Source: Lyophyllum atratum (Eukaryota; Basidiomycota; Agaricomycetes; Agaricales; Lyophyllaceae). Taken from it: a stretch of 64,000 nt of DNA. Shown here piece by piece: positions 46,144 through 58,710 of the stretch. The translations under genes and the position numbers were made by a program. The notes under the pieces were generated by a model. It had not been told where the DNA came from. It saw nothing but the letters and a program-made list of their open reading frames with translations, and ran no database searches. Every line of letters starts with the position of its first letter. Position 1 is the first letter of the stretch. The DNA is taken from contig JACGCN010000001.1 in the NCBI GenBank assembly GCA_014905825.1, forward strand, positions 2,666,001-2,730,000, read 5' to 3'.

Positions 46144-47685
46144 TCATGACCCCCGATTGAACATGTCGTACGCCAGCACACTGAAAGCCGCGACGATGAC
46201 ACTACAGCCAATCAGACTCCACAAGGTCACGTTTTCAAGGCCAGTACCGAACACCATCTATCGGAGGAGAAGATCAACTCGAGCATCGCACGTAAAGGGA
46301 AGAAAAGCAACGAACATCTGATACGAAGACTAATACGATTGTGAGTAAGTTGCCGACCGAAGTGATGATAGGTCCCCATACACCCAGAAGGACCTGGACA
46401 AAGCAGAAAGGTAAGTGATCATACGAGACAAGGAAGGAAGAACATGCCATGAAGCCAGCGTTGAACACGACTCCACTCAACGCAATACCAGCTATTGCCA
46501 ATGTGGTTTTGGCGTCAGGTGGAAGAATGAAGGGTTCGCCACCGAAAAGGTGGAGAAAAGGAACCGGCAACCATAGAATGGTGAAGGTAAGAAGTCCGAT
46601 GCAGGAGGTTAAGAGATTGGCGTGAAGGCCAAAAGGTGGGGGGTATATAGCATTCCCGTGGCCAGTAGCATCGGAGGGTGCGCCGTATTCTGTGACAGAG
46701 GTGTCGTCACTCGGAATATGATCGTACAGGCGTTCGGATACGACTTCCGGGTCTGTAGGTAGTGCTGCATACTTCTTGTAAAGGACTTGATAAAGTCCAT
46801 ACCCAATGGAGGCCACGAGGGTCAGCAAGTCGCCAATAAGCGGGGCTGAGGGTCTGATGGAAGGCAAGGTGATATCTCGCGAGGCTTGCTCTACCTTTGG
46901 CTTGCCAGCATCTGATGTGCTGCCGCCATACACCACAGCGACGACGCCGCAAGTGGCGAGCAGCACGGCAAGCATGCGTCTAGGTTCCCAGTTCAGTCCA
47001 AAGAGTTTAACAGCGATGGCATATGCAAAAAACGCGTTTGTGTTCCATATGGCTGACTCGATATCAGACTTGGGTGGGTGGATGATTAGGAGGCTGATGG
47101 CTCACCAGTGACATCGCTTATGCTAGAAGCAAATGGTTGTTATATGGATATAAATGAGAAGAGGAGACACATACGAGGCGAGAGATATGGCGGCAAACCA
47201 AAGCAAAGCAGGAAACGTGATGCCCGCAGTACACGCGAGGGCCAAACGGAGAAAGAGAAGAAGAGGGGACTTCTTAGAGCCTGACCTCTCCAGCGGCGCC
47301 AAGTGATCCGTGATTGCGATAGATAAACCACTCCAGAGAGAAGACGCCGAATGATTGCAAACCGCTGTGAGATATAGGAAATGGAGGGGGAATATGATTG
47401 AAAACGCGGAGTGAACGATATAGCTGCATTCATGCCGGAATTATCTAGACTGCGGGCCAAATATGCAGCAGGAAGGACCTACAACAGAAAGAAGGGTTGA
47501 CGATATGCTAGGGTTGTTTGAACGTACTTGAGGACGAAGAATCAGAGCGAAGTGATGCAAGGAAGGCAGATAGTACGTACCTGGGTGAGTTGACTCTCGA
47601 GTACAAAGGCGAGTAGCGTGAAGACAAAGAGAGCGATAGCATATCTTCCGCCGAGGCGAGGGGCTGCCTCGGGTCTAATGGACAT
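46144..47685 (-). CDS. DMT-superfamily transporter (SLC35F5/YML018C-like)
   Basis: Predicted integral membrane transporter with an EamA-type fold. It starts at ATG 47685 (MSIRPEAAPRLGGRYAIALF), where exon 1 (47581-47685) encodes the first helix. Later exons give YIVHSAFSIIFPLHFLYLTA, then ITFPALLWFAAISLASISDV, and AIWNTNAFFAYAIAVKLFGL. The latter is the repeat-1 signature where the WNT/N-x-F motif marks this subfamily. A hydrophilic loop rich in Asp and Ser follows, then ILWLPVPFLHLFGGEP and GIALSGVVFNAGFMACSSFL. The last exon ends VLAYDMFNRGS at 46144. The substrate is unknown. It shares a 152-bp divergent region with the bL36m gene. Confidence 0.85.
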
Positions 47686-47837
47686 CTATGAACGTAAGTT
47701 AAAGTAGCAGGTCCAAGTCCTACTAGGACATTGTGATTGTGGAGTCCGTCCAGCAACCACGCATGAAGGCATGTCATCACGTGATAGCTTCAAACCTTGT
47801 CGAGCTCCCTGGACAAGCTTCAACTGCTCAAACCACG

Positions 47838-48149
47838 ATGCTTCGCGCTCTACTTGCCTCTGGCCGACCCCTGGTCTCGCGCCTTCGGGCTGTCACTGTC
47901 TCTGTCCCCCATTCTCCACCCCACCCCATCCACCTCTGTTCAACTGCTATCCGAGCACCACCATTGTCGAGGGGAATGAAGGTGCGGTCGTCTGTCAAGG
48001 TTATGTGCGATGGATGCAGCGTTGTCAGGCGGAAAGGAAGGGTTTATGTCGTCTGCTCAAAAAACCCTAAGCACAAACAGGTACATTGTTGTTAATAAGT
48101 TTTCGCGAGTATTGCGTCCTGACATTACCCCGCGCAGCGTCAAGGATGA
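47838..48149 (+). CDS. RTC6: mitochondrial 50S ribosomal protein L36 (bL36m)
   Basis: Small zinc-ribbon protein of the mitochondrial large ribosomal subunit. Two exons, 47838-48080 and 48138-48149, give 84 aa. The first ~45 residues form an Arg-rich presequence without acids ([20 protein letters not shown]). The mature part starts [20 protein letters not shown] and continues [18 protein letters not shown], with the Cys-x2-Cys, a third Cys and a His of the L36 finger. The last four codons, including the stop, lie in the 12-nt second exon. Confidence 0.95.
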
Positions 48150-48247
48150 ACTCTCATTTATTTGAGCGCATTGGAAAAGCGAAGGAGGACGCCGCAGAGA
48201 AGGCCGGGAATGATAAAAGCAGGGGTGTGCCGCTACCACATAATGCT

Positions 48248-48936
<689 letters not shown>

Positions 48937-49060
48937 TTATCAATCCCAGGGTTCCGATTTGTTACAAAATGAAGCAAAAAAATTGGGCGAGGTATCTACT
49001 GTACAAAGTCTTTCCACAGCCTCAGGACCCACAAATGAAAAGTGAAATCGATGAATGCGA

Positions 49061-49825
49061 TTAGTTCCATTTCTTCCACTCAGAGCCTGAAGGCGGTTTG
49101 ACTTCCACCGGAGCCTTCTTTACCTCATCCCAATTAGTGCTCAAAGTGGTACCGCCGCTTTCCGAGTAGCTCTTCATCATGGCGCGTTGAGTATCTGGAT
49201 CCGCATCTTTGAAGATCTTCTGGAAGAAGGAATTGAGAGTACTGTCGCCTCCGACGTTGGGATCTTCCTCGGTGGACTTTTCCTTCTCGCCGTCCAAGAT
49301 CTGGGTCGTGATTCCTTCCCAATTCTTCTTTGGTTGTATTCTTGTTGTGGCGGGGGGCGGGGCAGCGGAATTCGCCAAAGCTGACGGTATGAAAGAGGAG
49401 ATCAGAGGAAACAATGTAACAAGACGCTTATGTGCTGGCTTACGGTCAGGAGCATCCCCTACGAGCCCTCCCCACCTTGCAGATCTCATTTTGGCGAGGC
49501 GAATTTCGACCTTGACTTTCCCGACGGTGTATTGGCTCGCGGCGACATCAATTTGGCCTTTGAGTGGTTCAATCACCAATGATTTTTCGCCATGAGAATA
49601 AGAGAGCTGGAAATATGAGATGTTCGTGGTGCAAATGCGAGGGTGGCTGGGGCGAACGAACCTTTCTAGGCTGGAAATCGACGGAGACTTGAGTGGGATC
49701 TGCGCCACGATCGAAGATGGAAACATAAACGACCTGATCGGTCTCATAGAATTCGTGTCTGTGATCAAGTATTATGGGCGTGGATGGTAGATAGAGGCGA
49801 GGAAGACATACCTGAGAGTAGCCAT
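49061..49825 (-). CDS. SGT1-like CS-SGS protein without TPR
   Basis: Co-chaperone of Hsp90 and SCF/kinetochore assembly. The start at 49825 gives MATLRHEFYETDQVVYVSIF, the first exon being only 14 nt (49812-49825). The CS domain runs QVSVDFQPRKLSYSHGEKSL, VIEPLKGQIDVAASQYTVGK and VKVEIRLAK. After a linker the SGS domain follows: KKNWEGITTQILDGEK, LNSFFQKIFKDADPDTQRAM and SESGGTTLSTNWDEV, ending at 49061. The exons join cleanly. Yeast and plant SGT1 have an N-terminal TPR domain; none is encoded here before the CS domain. The divergent GST gene starts 129 bp away. Confidence 0.9.
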
Positions 49826-49954
49826 GATAGTTTGAGCTGAACCGCCTCTGCTTTCCAGCACTTTCGATAACTTTGTCACATGGGTGTTGTTCTCTATGCA
49901 TCACGTGGAATATGGACAAGTAGACGGATGACATCATTGAACTGATCCTCTACC

Positions 49955-51297
49955 ATGTCGAACGCGATACCCAAGGCCGTCCTCTATTATTCCCCGGCTT
50001 CCGTCTGGTCTGCTGCAGGTAAGTCCGTTCGTCGCTGCACAGATCCTTCTGCTCATCTCTCCCAGTTCTCTTGGCCTTGTAAGCCACCACCGTTCTCGCG
50101 GAGCTACCCCTAACATGTTTCTATTCAGAGAAGAGAAAGGCTATGGGGACGACGAAATTGACAGGAAGCACGTCGATCTAAGTAGCGATCATCTGAGCCT
50201 CCATCTTGCTTATCACTGACGCGTTCCAGGGAAGGGTGACAACTTCGATCCCACATTCCTGCGCCTGAACCCAAACGGTCCGCTTCTTTCTCGAGGATTT
50301 TCGATGGCTAGCTGATCGTTAAATACAGCTACTGTACCGACCCTCGTCGTCCCTATGCAGAAGACTCTGGCAGATGACGTTGAGAGTCGCTACAAGGCAC
50401 TCACAGACACCGAGGTCCGTATTGTACTATCTTAAACTACTGCTCCCGTTTTACCTCATGCCCTTAGACGATCATCGAATTCCTCGATAAATCGCGATCT
50501 GCCATGTCGCGTACCCATACCACCTCGACTGCACCTGCGCCAGCCCTTGCGCCAGCCACTATCGCCTTTGCTACGAAAAGCAAAAGCATCATTGACGACC
50601 TCCATTCCGAGGATGCGAATCCGAACCTGTTGAAATATATCAATGCTCGGAATCAAGCTGCCCTACAAAGCCTAGCAGGCGAGACTCTGCCAGTTTTGAC
50701 CCACAGGCAGAAAGCTCTTGCCAAGTATCTTTCCGAAGCGGAGGAGGAGAAGATACATGTCTCTGTCAAGACGAAGGCCTTTTGGCAGGAGAAGAAGGCT
50801 GCAGTGGAGGTCCTGCTAAAAGTCGTCGAAAATGCACACAAATCGGACACGGAGCTCGACAAGGATGCGCAGGCAAAGCGAGCGGATTTCTATACTAGAG
50901 CGCGTCAAGCTTGGGAGGTAGCTCTCAAGAACTTATTGGTCAAGGTCAACAACGAGATCATTGGCCCTTATTCACTGGGTACGTCACAAAGGTTGTTGCC
51001 GAGGTTAATATCTTCTAATGGGCACTTCCAGGTGACCAGTTCTCGCTTCCGGACCTACACCTTGCTAGCTGGCTAGCAAGGCTCGTGAAGCTTGCTGGTG
51101 GGTCTTACGATGACGACGGCAACACGGCGCTTGGAAAGCTGGAGGCGCACATCGGCGGCGGTTTCGCACTCGCAAAGGACTTTCAGGTGGAGGATGGGCA
51201 AGGGACGGCGATATACCACAATAAGCTCGGGGCATTCTGGGATGCGATGAGGGCAAGGCCGAGCTGGAAGCTCGTATACGGACAGGGCATTTATTGA
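49955..51297 (+). CDS. glutathione S-transferase-like protein
   Basis: Thioredoxin-fold N-terminal domain followed by an alpha-helical C-terminal domain, as in cytosolic GSTs of detoxification or stress response. The start at 49955 gives MSNAIPKAVLYYSPASVWSA; exon 1 ends at 50018. Small exons then yield LLALEEKGYGDDEIDRKHVD, FDPTFLRLNPNATVPTLV and the substrate-binding ESRYKALTDTETIIEFLDKS. The cis-Pro motif (TVPTLV) and the Glu-Thr-like stretch (DTETII) of the G-site are visible. The C-terminal half has DQFSLPDLHLASWLARLVKL and ends at 51297. It is larger (about 320 aa) than typical GSTs because of an insert after the N-terminal domain. Substrates are unknown. Confidence 0.88.
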
Positions 51298-51529
51298 GAA
51301 TCATGTTTGAAGTCGGTTCCAAGTACTTAGTTTAAGTCAGAAATTAGCAACAGCGACCACCACGTGAGGCTGTCCTGATTTTGATGGACGCTAGTAAGGG
51401 GTGGTGAGGGCTTTGAATTTACTCTAGAATCACTTCAGCAACATAGACGGCGGCGGAGGCAAGCTTGGGTGCGACGGACGGGACTGGCAGACAGCAGAAT
51501 TTCCGACATCTGAGACTGAAACATCCATC

Positions 51530-53939
51530 ATGGCGTTTACAGTGGGCATGCTGCGCCCACCGGTCAACAACCCCCGCAGATCGACGTCGACCATGCTCGA
51601 CGGCTACGACAGCGCGTCCAGCACCGACTCAGACAGGATACACGGCAGAACACGCTTACTGCCCACCGGCGCCTCCAGCGCTCCTCGTCCCGACTTCCTC
51701 TTCCCTCCTCACCACCAGTCGGGGCGTTCCTCCGTCTCCTCCACGGCGACCTCCACACCCCTCCCCTCGCGCTCTACTTCCCCTCTTCCCCAGTTTTATT
51801 CTTCCAATCCGTCCTCGTCATGTACATCAGACACGGATAGCGAGCCCATGGCCCATCTGCTGCGGAACAGGAACCTTTGGTGGAGAGAAAACAGACGCAG
51901 CTGGTGGTCCGTATCACGGCGGCGGCGGAGACGAGACGGACGGATAGTCAGATTTCTGAAAAAGTGGACCAGGCGGCTAGTACGCCATCCATTCTTTCCT
52001 AGTCAGCCTATCACCATAGTAAGCGCTGTGCTTTCATCATCACATTTAGTCTTCTGACTCGGTCCAGGTCCTCACTCTCATTCTGCTCTCCATTTTCGCA
52101 ATCTTCCTTACTCTTCTGCTAATTTATATTCTCAATCCCGACAAGGAACCACTGCCATGGAGAGCCTACTGCTCCAATCTCTCCTTATCCGCGCCATATG
52201 ACGCCGCCCCCTCTTCATCCTACCCATCTTCCGACTATTCTGCAGCAAAACCCCCTGCCTTCCCACCTTCTGACCTAGATACCCTATCACCCGCGGGCCT
52301 ATTTGTCGGAGTATTCTCTGTCGATTCTAGTTTTGAACGACGCATGCTTGTCCGAACAACCTGGGCCAGCCATCCACGGAGCAGAGACGGAGCAGGTGAG
52401 GGGGACGACGGTGTCGGTACCTCGAGAACCATCGTTCGTTTTATATTAGGCCAACCCTTAAAGGATTGGGAGCGGAGGATAAAGCTGGAAATGGAGAGTA
52501 CGTGAATGTTCGGACAGCCGACGTGTGCCCTTGCTGATAACTTTCCTTATTCCCAGCGTATAACGACATCATCATTCTTCCAATAACGGAAAACATGAAC
52601 TACGGCAAGACACACACATTCTTCTCCTGGGCGGCCATCAATGCTTGGGTCCCACCTGTGTACTCCAATTCCACAGTGTCCCCGCCGCTCTTTTCCTACT
52701 CAAATCATACCGCCTCCCCACCGCCTCTGGCACCCCACGACAGCTTCTTTGCGTGGCAGGATCAACATTCTGGAACACTGAGGTCGTGGGTTCGACCCGA
52801 CTTCGTAGTGAAGGTTGATGACGATTCTTTCGTAATGCTGGCAGAGCTAGAGTCGCGCCTTCGGGTGGAACTGCATACACAGCCGCAGCCCAACCATGAG
52901 CCGCCACCACAATCCACGTCCATGCCGCCACCTACAGAATCATCATCATCAACCCAGGGGAATACGTCGACAAGCAGCCTTGTCGTGACGGCCCAGGATA
53001 TATCGCACCAACCCTTAGTCGCGAACTCCGCACCGCAAGCCATCAACGATCCGTTGATTTATTGGGGCTACCTTGTCACGAATCGCCTACATAAATTTAT
53101 GGCAGGTGAACTGTACGCACTGAGCTGGAGCTTGGTGGATTGGGCAGCCAAGGATCCGACTGTAAAGGGATTGACCAAGGGCGCCGAGGACAAACAAACG
53201 GCGAAGTGGATGAAACTGCATCCTCGATCGGGCGAGGTTCGCTGGGCTAGTGAGCGATGTTGGATTTACGATCATCCAAGATCTGGGACGGTGTATGTCG
53301 CATGCATCCTTTTTCACCCCTAAACTAACCCCTTTCAAGGTATGCGCATGGTTTCCTCTACCCATCAGAAGCAACTCGTGTAAAACGCAGCATGAGGAGC
53401 TATTTGGACAAAACATTTATCGATGTGGTGACCTCCCCAACAAATGCCATAAGCGGTAGCACGCCTCCTACACCAGCAGCGTGGGCATATTCTAGCGTCT
53501 CCACATTTGGTGTGCGGTACCAGCCCCCTCTCCCTGACCTATCTATCAAGCACAGTGTGGAGGCCCTGGTGGAAGGTAGTGATATGTCGATGATACGAGA
53601 AGGTATCACTGTTTGTCGTGATCGCGTCGCGTATTTATTGCTAATGAGATGCTTCCAGGGAGCCCGATGACCGCAGATTACGCGTGGACGCATCGGGAAG
53701 GCCGGAGAAAACGCTATGAAGGCAAGCGCGTTGGCGGCACGGTCGTTGTGCACTTCATCAAGAAGAATATCTGGTATCTCGAGACCGCCCTCGCTCTCCT
53801 AGAAGGTGAAGAGCAGTCGGAATTCGAAAACTTCCAGTCTCGGGAATTGGAAAAGGCGGCACTGGCGCGGCTCCCCTCACCATCCTACTCACATACTACC
53901 AGTCGACGGCCGGCGCGCACGGCACACAGGCGTTCATAG
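51530..53939 (+). CDS. glycosyltransferase family 31 (galactosyltransferase-like)
   Basis: Type II membrane enzyme of the Golgi. The start at 51530 gives MAFTVGMLRPPVNNPRRSTS. A basic, Ser/Arg-rich cytosolic tail of about 165 residues leads to a membrane segment (VLTLILLSIFAIFLTLLLIY), encoded after an intron starting at 52021. Luminal motifs are FVGVFSVDSSFERRMLVRTT (GT31 N-terminal motif), DFVVKVDDDSFV (the DDD metal site), PLIYWGYLVTNRLHKFMAGE and GELYALSW, and RCWIYDHPRSGTVYAHGFLY. A C-terminal stretch has VVVHFIKKNIWYLETALALL. The donor and acceptor sugars cannot be told. The disordered inserts are larger than in animal beta-1,3-galactosyltransferases. Confidence 0.85.
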
Positions 53940-54310
53940 CGATTGTACAAAGCCACCTCATTGTTAACTGTTTCTCCTGCTTCCTCTCACATATCTGCTA
54001 TCGGAATCTCTGACTCCTCACTTGTCCCGTCCTTTACACTCTACACCGCATATACCTCCACATCCCGGCACACCGTCTGGGAACAGGGACTTTTACCCTC
54101 ATGCCCCTGTTGCAACAACTTCATAATCTCCTTTCGTTGGTACCGACGGACCGTCACGCCAGCTTAACATTGCCATTCATTCTTTGCACATTCTTTGATT
54201 TGTATCTCACTGCTTTACAGTTTTTCTTGTTTACTTGACCGCACTTGGAAACTGAGAAATTAAATGTAAAAAATCCGCGCAAAAGGAAATAGCGAGACGG
54301 CGGTAGTTAT
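53940..54310. other. convergent intergenic region
   Basis: The GT31 gene (plus) and paralog A (minus) converge on this 371-bp stretch. It must hold both 3' UTRs. No gene was seen. Confidence 0.45.
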
Positions 54311-55755
54311 TTAATCGCGATAGCCGTCAAGGAATGCCCTGTCGACCTCGCGTGTGTGGTCGCTGGTATCGACTATGGGCGTAGGCGACTGGTACCTCCC
54401 CAAGACTGATCGATTAATCGTTCCCTCCCACTTCCTAAACCAATCTCCTTCTCTGAGCCCAACCAGCCTTTTCACTCCATTTGGGGTATGCATTACCCTT
54501 GAAGACCCTTGAGGGGTATACTCTGGGGGCGAGGCGCCGCGCTGGGAGTCCTCAGGATCCTCGCCCTCACATACCTGTTCCCAACGTTTCAGGGCGTACG
54601 CGCCACCGCAGACCTCCCAGCGTCCGCCTCCTCGAGAATGAAAACGTTTAAAAAGCCAAATAAAAGGAAATATTAGGAGGAGGATAAACAAAAGCTTAAG
54701 CCATTTGTTGGAGAGCATCCTCGAAAGGCTGTTGTCCGGCCTGATATAAACCTTAGAACCTTGTCGCTGGAATTCGACCTCGAGAGATCCGTGATACATC
54801 GTCGCGATGATCGAAGAGCGCACGGCACTCTCGAGTTGTTGCAGATTCCAACCATATAATACCTTGCTGCGACGTAAGCCAGCTTGTTGGAACACGTAGA
54901 GCGACGATCGCACCTTGTCATACGTGAATTCCTTGAGATATTTTTGACTTGCGCAGTACTCGTCCGCCCATTGACGCAGGCTTTTCGAAGACCTCAGAGC
55001 ATCTCCACCGTCGTTTGGGCCGCCATCAACCCAGTCTTCTATGCTCGAAACCCAGGGAGGTAATCCGCGAGCAGTCCGTTCCTCAACCCACTTCGTGTGC
55101 TTCTTCTTGACCGCTCGTTTTACTCTCTGTGTATGTCCTAGCGACTCCGTCTCACGCATCATGCGGCCGCGATATGCTGGCTCGTTGTCAGCGACAGACC
55201 AATGGACGGGCTTTGACTCGCGCACTGGACTGGCATCGATGTAAAAGTCGAAATCGGTGACAGTCTCTGTGTAGGTCTCCCTGCGCGACTGAGTGCGGCC
55301 ATCATTGGACCTCTCCGTAACCCAACGAGTGCGGTACTCAGAGTGTGTGCCACGGCAGTGCAGACGATATGAAGGGCGTCTGTCTGCCTGTGCTAGTAAG
55401 AAGCGATAGAGTGCTTCGCCTGGGTGGTGCGAGTCAGCAAACACGCCAACAGCCAGTGAACGCCCTCACCGTCAGAATTAAGATGTGGATCGTGTGATAC
55501 AATGTCCCCGGAACTAGTTTCGAAGTAATCGGCATCGTACAGAGCAAACTCTGGAGGTGGCTGTAGAGGGGTTGGGCCGGAGAATTCTACCACTCGATGC
55601 GCAGTAGATGGACCTGCCTCGCTGCGCAGGTCTGTGAATGGAGGAGGGGGCTCGGTGGCGAAATCACCAAGGTGTTCATCGCCAGTGCCGAGGAAGAGTG
55701 GGTGCTGTTCATCGCCAGGTTCAGCGAGCCCTTTGTCCTGCACGTTAACGATCAT
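54311..55755 (-). CDS. conserved basidiomycete membrane protein, paralog A
   Basis: Function unknown. The start is the ATG at 55755 (MTMIVNVQDKGLAEPGDEQH). Exon 1 ends in the acidic signature SGDIVSHDPHLNSDG, and after an intron the protein continues EALYRFLLAQ. Further landmarks: CRGTHSEYRTRWVTE, TVTDFDFYIDASP, KPVHWSVADNEPAYRGRMMR, SLRQWADEYCASQKYLKEF and VLYGWNLQQLESAV. Then follow a single membrane segment (LLFILLLIFPFIWLFKRF) and HSRGGGRWEVCGGAYALK. Alignment with paralog B shows a 51-bp intron (54863-54913), whose length is a multiple of three and which contains no stop, so automatic callers may translate it. The protein lies 88 bp downstream of the GGT stop codon on the same strand. 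Confidence 0.8.
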
Positions 55756-55843
55756 GGTCAAGCTATTTACAGCAACGTGTTCGAATTCGAAATTACATGT
55801 ATGGCGCTATTTATAGCATTCGAGTCACTTCGGTGCCTTCAAG

Positions 55844-58512
55844 TTAGATTTGGGCTGCCGCATGCCCATCTGCTCGTGGATCAGAGCCCGCTGCCCACAC
55901 AAACCTCCCAGACGCGTCGTTCAGTTTCTGAATGACCTGTCCACGTCCCATCATTCCTCGACCAAACCCGCTTACTATTTGCGCATCATGTCCCATATCT
56001 ACATGTGTCTGAGAATCTCACCATAGCCAGAGCTACAACAGACTACTCACCTCTAAGACGTGTGACAGTCTCATCTGAAATACCCTCCTCAAAGAAGACT
56101 TGGCTGTTTGGGTCACCAGCGTGTGAACCCGAATCTGGCATTCCCGCAGAAATACAGAACCGAGGCGCGTCGAGCGCTGCTTGTGCTGTATATCCCCGCA
56201 AGATATTTAGGAGCACTTGAACGTGGCCTTGTGGCTAAGGATCGTGTTATCTGACCAACCACGCGCGGAATTGAGCATGAGTCGTACCTGCATGTAACCC
56301 CCCATCACACCATAGCTCAAGAAAAGCTCGTCGCCTCGCGTAGCCAGAGCTGGTATAATCGTATGGTATGGTCGTTTACCACCCTGTTACCGGCGCAATC
56401 AGGATGAGAGAATCGAGGCCCAAGAAAGTGTCTCTCACCCGCAGGGCGTTGGGGTGCTTCTCGTCCAACACAAATCCGCAACCTCGATTTTGAAGAGTAA
56501 AGCCGCACCCCTTTGGAATCGCTTCGTAGCTTCAAGATTAGACTTCAACCAGCGCAATACAAAACGACACTCCCTACCTCCCGTTCCAAAGCCTTGGAAG
56601 CAGTCAGCCTCGTTCTCCATTGGCCAACAAGGTAGACGCTTACCTGCGTAATTGCTTTGGATATAGCTACACGCATTGCCCCACTGGTCCGTCACTGGAA
56701 GAATGCTGTAGGATTGAAAAATCTAAGATGGAAATATCTTACCTGAAAAGTACACTGTATCAGAGGAGTTTACTGGGTTTCCCTATGCGCTCGTCAGAAT
56801 CAAAAAGTAGGCTGGTAAGTTAAATTTGGAATTTCATACATGGACGACTTTGGGATTTGTCCTCAGAGGATCAAATAGCCTTGCCCGCTCTGCCAGGTAT
56901 GACTGAAGATCGTTAAAGGGTGGCTTTGATATCTGGACCGCAGAACCCACCTTGCTTAGTAGTTTTTCTACCGGTACATGCTCGACATCGGGGTCTGTGA
57001 CATACCACTGGCTGTCTGAAAATGCCAGGCTAGCAGGATACGTTTTCAAGTCAGCTCCGAAACGACGGAAGTAAATGTAACACACCGTAGAGCCTCAACC
57101 AAGGTGTGGAGATACTCTGCTGAATTGTGCTCCATCTGATCTAGAGGCTTTGAGATGCCCTGTTCTTGGATACTCTCGAGGATTCCAAGCGCTATCAGAG
57201 CGGTAATCCCTGGCAAGGTGCAGGGAGTGAGTTCCAGTGTTATCAGCCCTTGGAACCTTGCTGTATATCACCTTGTCCGTTTGGGGGGCACTTGTCTGTG
57301 GTTTAGCAGGCTCTCATCCAGTGGGCAAATGGAAATTACTCACTTCATAGACGGTGACCTCGCCTCCATACGTGTAACTGATAGGCTCGACGAACTGGGT
57401 CGCGTGCTTCGCGAGGTCCTCTAGCTCCATGACCCCATTCTTGCTCTGGATAACATCGACGATAGCTTGCGCAACTCTGCCTTTATAGAAGCCGTCCTTT
57501 CCGTGAGTTGTGAGCTCGCGGAAAGTTTGGGCCAGATTTGGTAGCTTGATGATTTGACCGGGCAGAGGCGCTTTCCCGTTGAGTAGCATTTCATCCCCGT
57601 TGGGAGAAGCATTCTTTATGAGGTCCTATAAAATGTCGCAACCCTATTCGCAAGGCATTCAGAAAAAAGCAAACAGTGCCACGTACTTCAGACCGTTGCC
57701 ACTGTAGAAATTTTATCAGTGTCCTGCTATGAAAAGCCAACTTAAGAAGAGACACCCACCGCATGGCTATGTATTTCGGAAACTGGCACTCTGAACAGCG
57801 CCTAGATCAACCTTGGATCTCTGTGGAGAGCAGGTACGACGCACCCTTCCTCTGCCAATCTGATTGCAGGTTCAAAGACCTCGGCAGTGGAAAGCTTGCC
57901 ATTGCCAAATTCCTTGATGGTATCGATCCAGGCGGCAGCCGCTCCTAAGCAAAAATCCAGGTCCGTTTGTGCCTGCTAACCGGGAAGGGCTTACCAGGGA
58001 CAGTGACCGAGTTCAAATCTGTAAGCGGAATAGTATGTCCAGTATGCCCTTGCGATCGGGCATATTCTATTGTGAGCTTTTCAGGTGAACGTCCGGACCC
58101 GTTGAGGGCCTTCACAGTCTTCGTCGCTGCGTCGTAAAATAGGCAAAAGGCATCACTGGTCGCCGAAATGACTTAGTATAACGCGTATATACCCTCGATG
58201 CGTTAGGAAACTTACCCACCAATCCCACAGCAGCTTGGCTCTGTGACATTCAGCGCAGCAGATGTGGCTACAGCAGCATCCGCTAATTAATCGAGAGAGT
58301 GGTCAGACCGAGGCATGCATTTTGAGATGGAACGGCTTGCCTGCATTTCCCCCTTTTCTAAGGATCTCCAACCCAGCCTCGGCGGCTAGAGGCTGGGAAC
58401 AGGCGACTATACCTTTCGTTCCGTACACAACCGATCGGCGGCTCGGAAAAGGCTGCAAAACGAGGGCAGGTTGGTCAACCTTGGGCCAGTCTATCTTGAT
58501 CGGGGTGGGCAT
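55844..58512 (-). CDS. gamma-glutamyltranspeptidase-like hydrolase
   Basis: N-terminal nucleophile hydrolase of the GGT family, which breaks gamma-glutamyl bonds such as that of glutathione. About 17 exons join in one frame from the ATG at 58512 ([20 protein letters not shown]) to 55844. Motifs seen: [58 protein letters not shown] and [17 protein letters not shown]. The subunit-cleavage region reads [20 protein letters not shown], where Thr would be the nucleophile, followed by QSNYAGFGTG and [20 protein letters not shown]. The Cys/Asn-rich version of this site resembles the YwrD-type branch rather than animal GGT1. There is no signal peptide, so a cytosolic location is likely. One intron (58283-58340) starts with GC. 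Two exons are 15 nt long. Confidence 0.9.
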
Positions 58513-58710
58513 GATTCTCGGGAGGGATTAGAACGCCTGTCATGCGATTGGTCTTAAGTATATACACAAAAATCGCCACGCCTGTACGGACTTCCGTTCT
58601 CCTGCTCATGGAGGTTGCGGAGATCAGCCACCGGATCCGGACCGATAATCTCTCAAGGACGGAATGACAAATTCATTGAACCGGCGTGGAGCGAACCAGC
58701 TGATCTCGCC

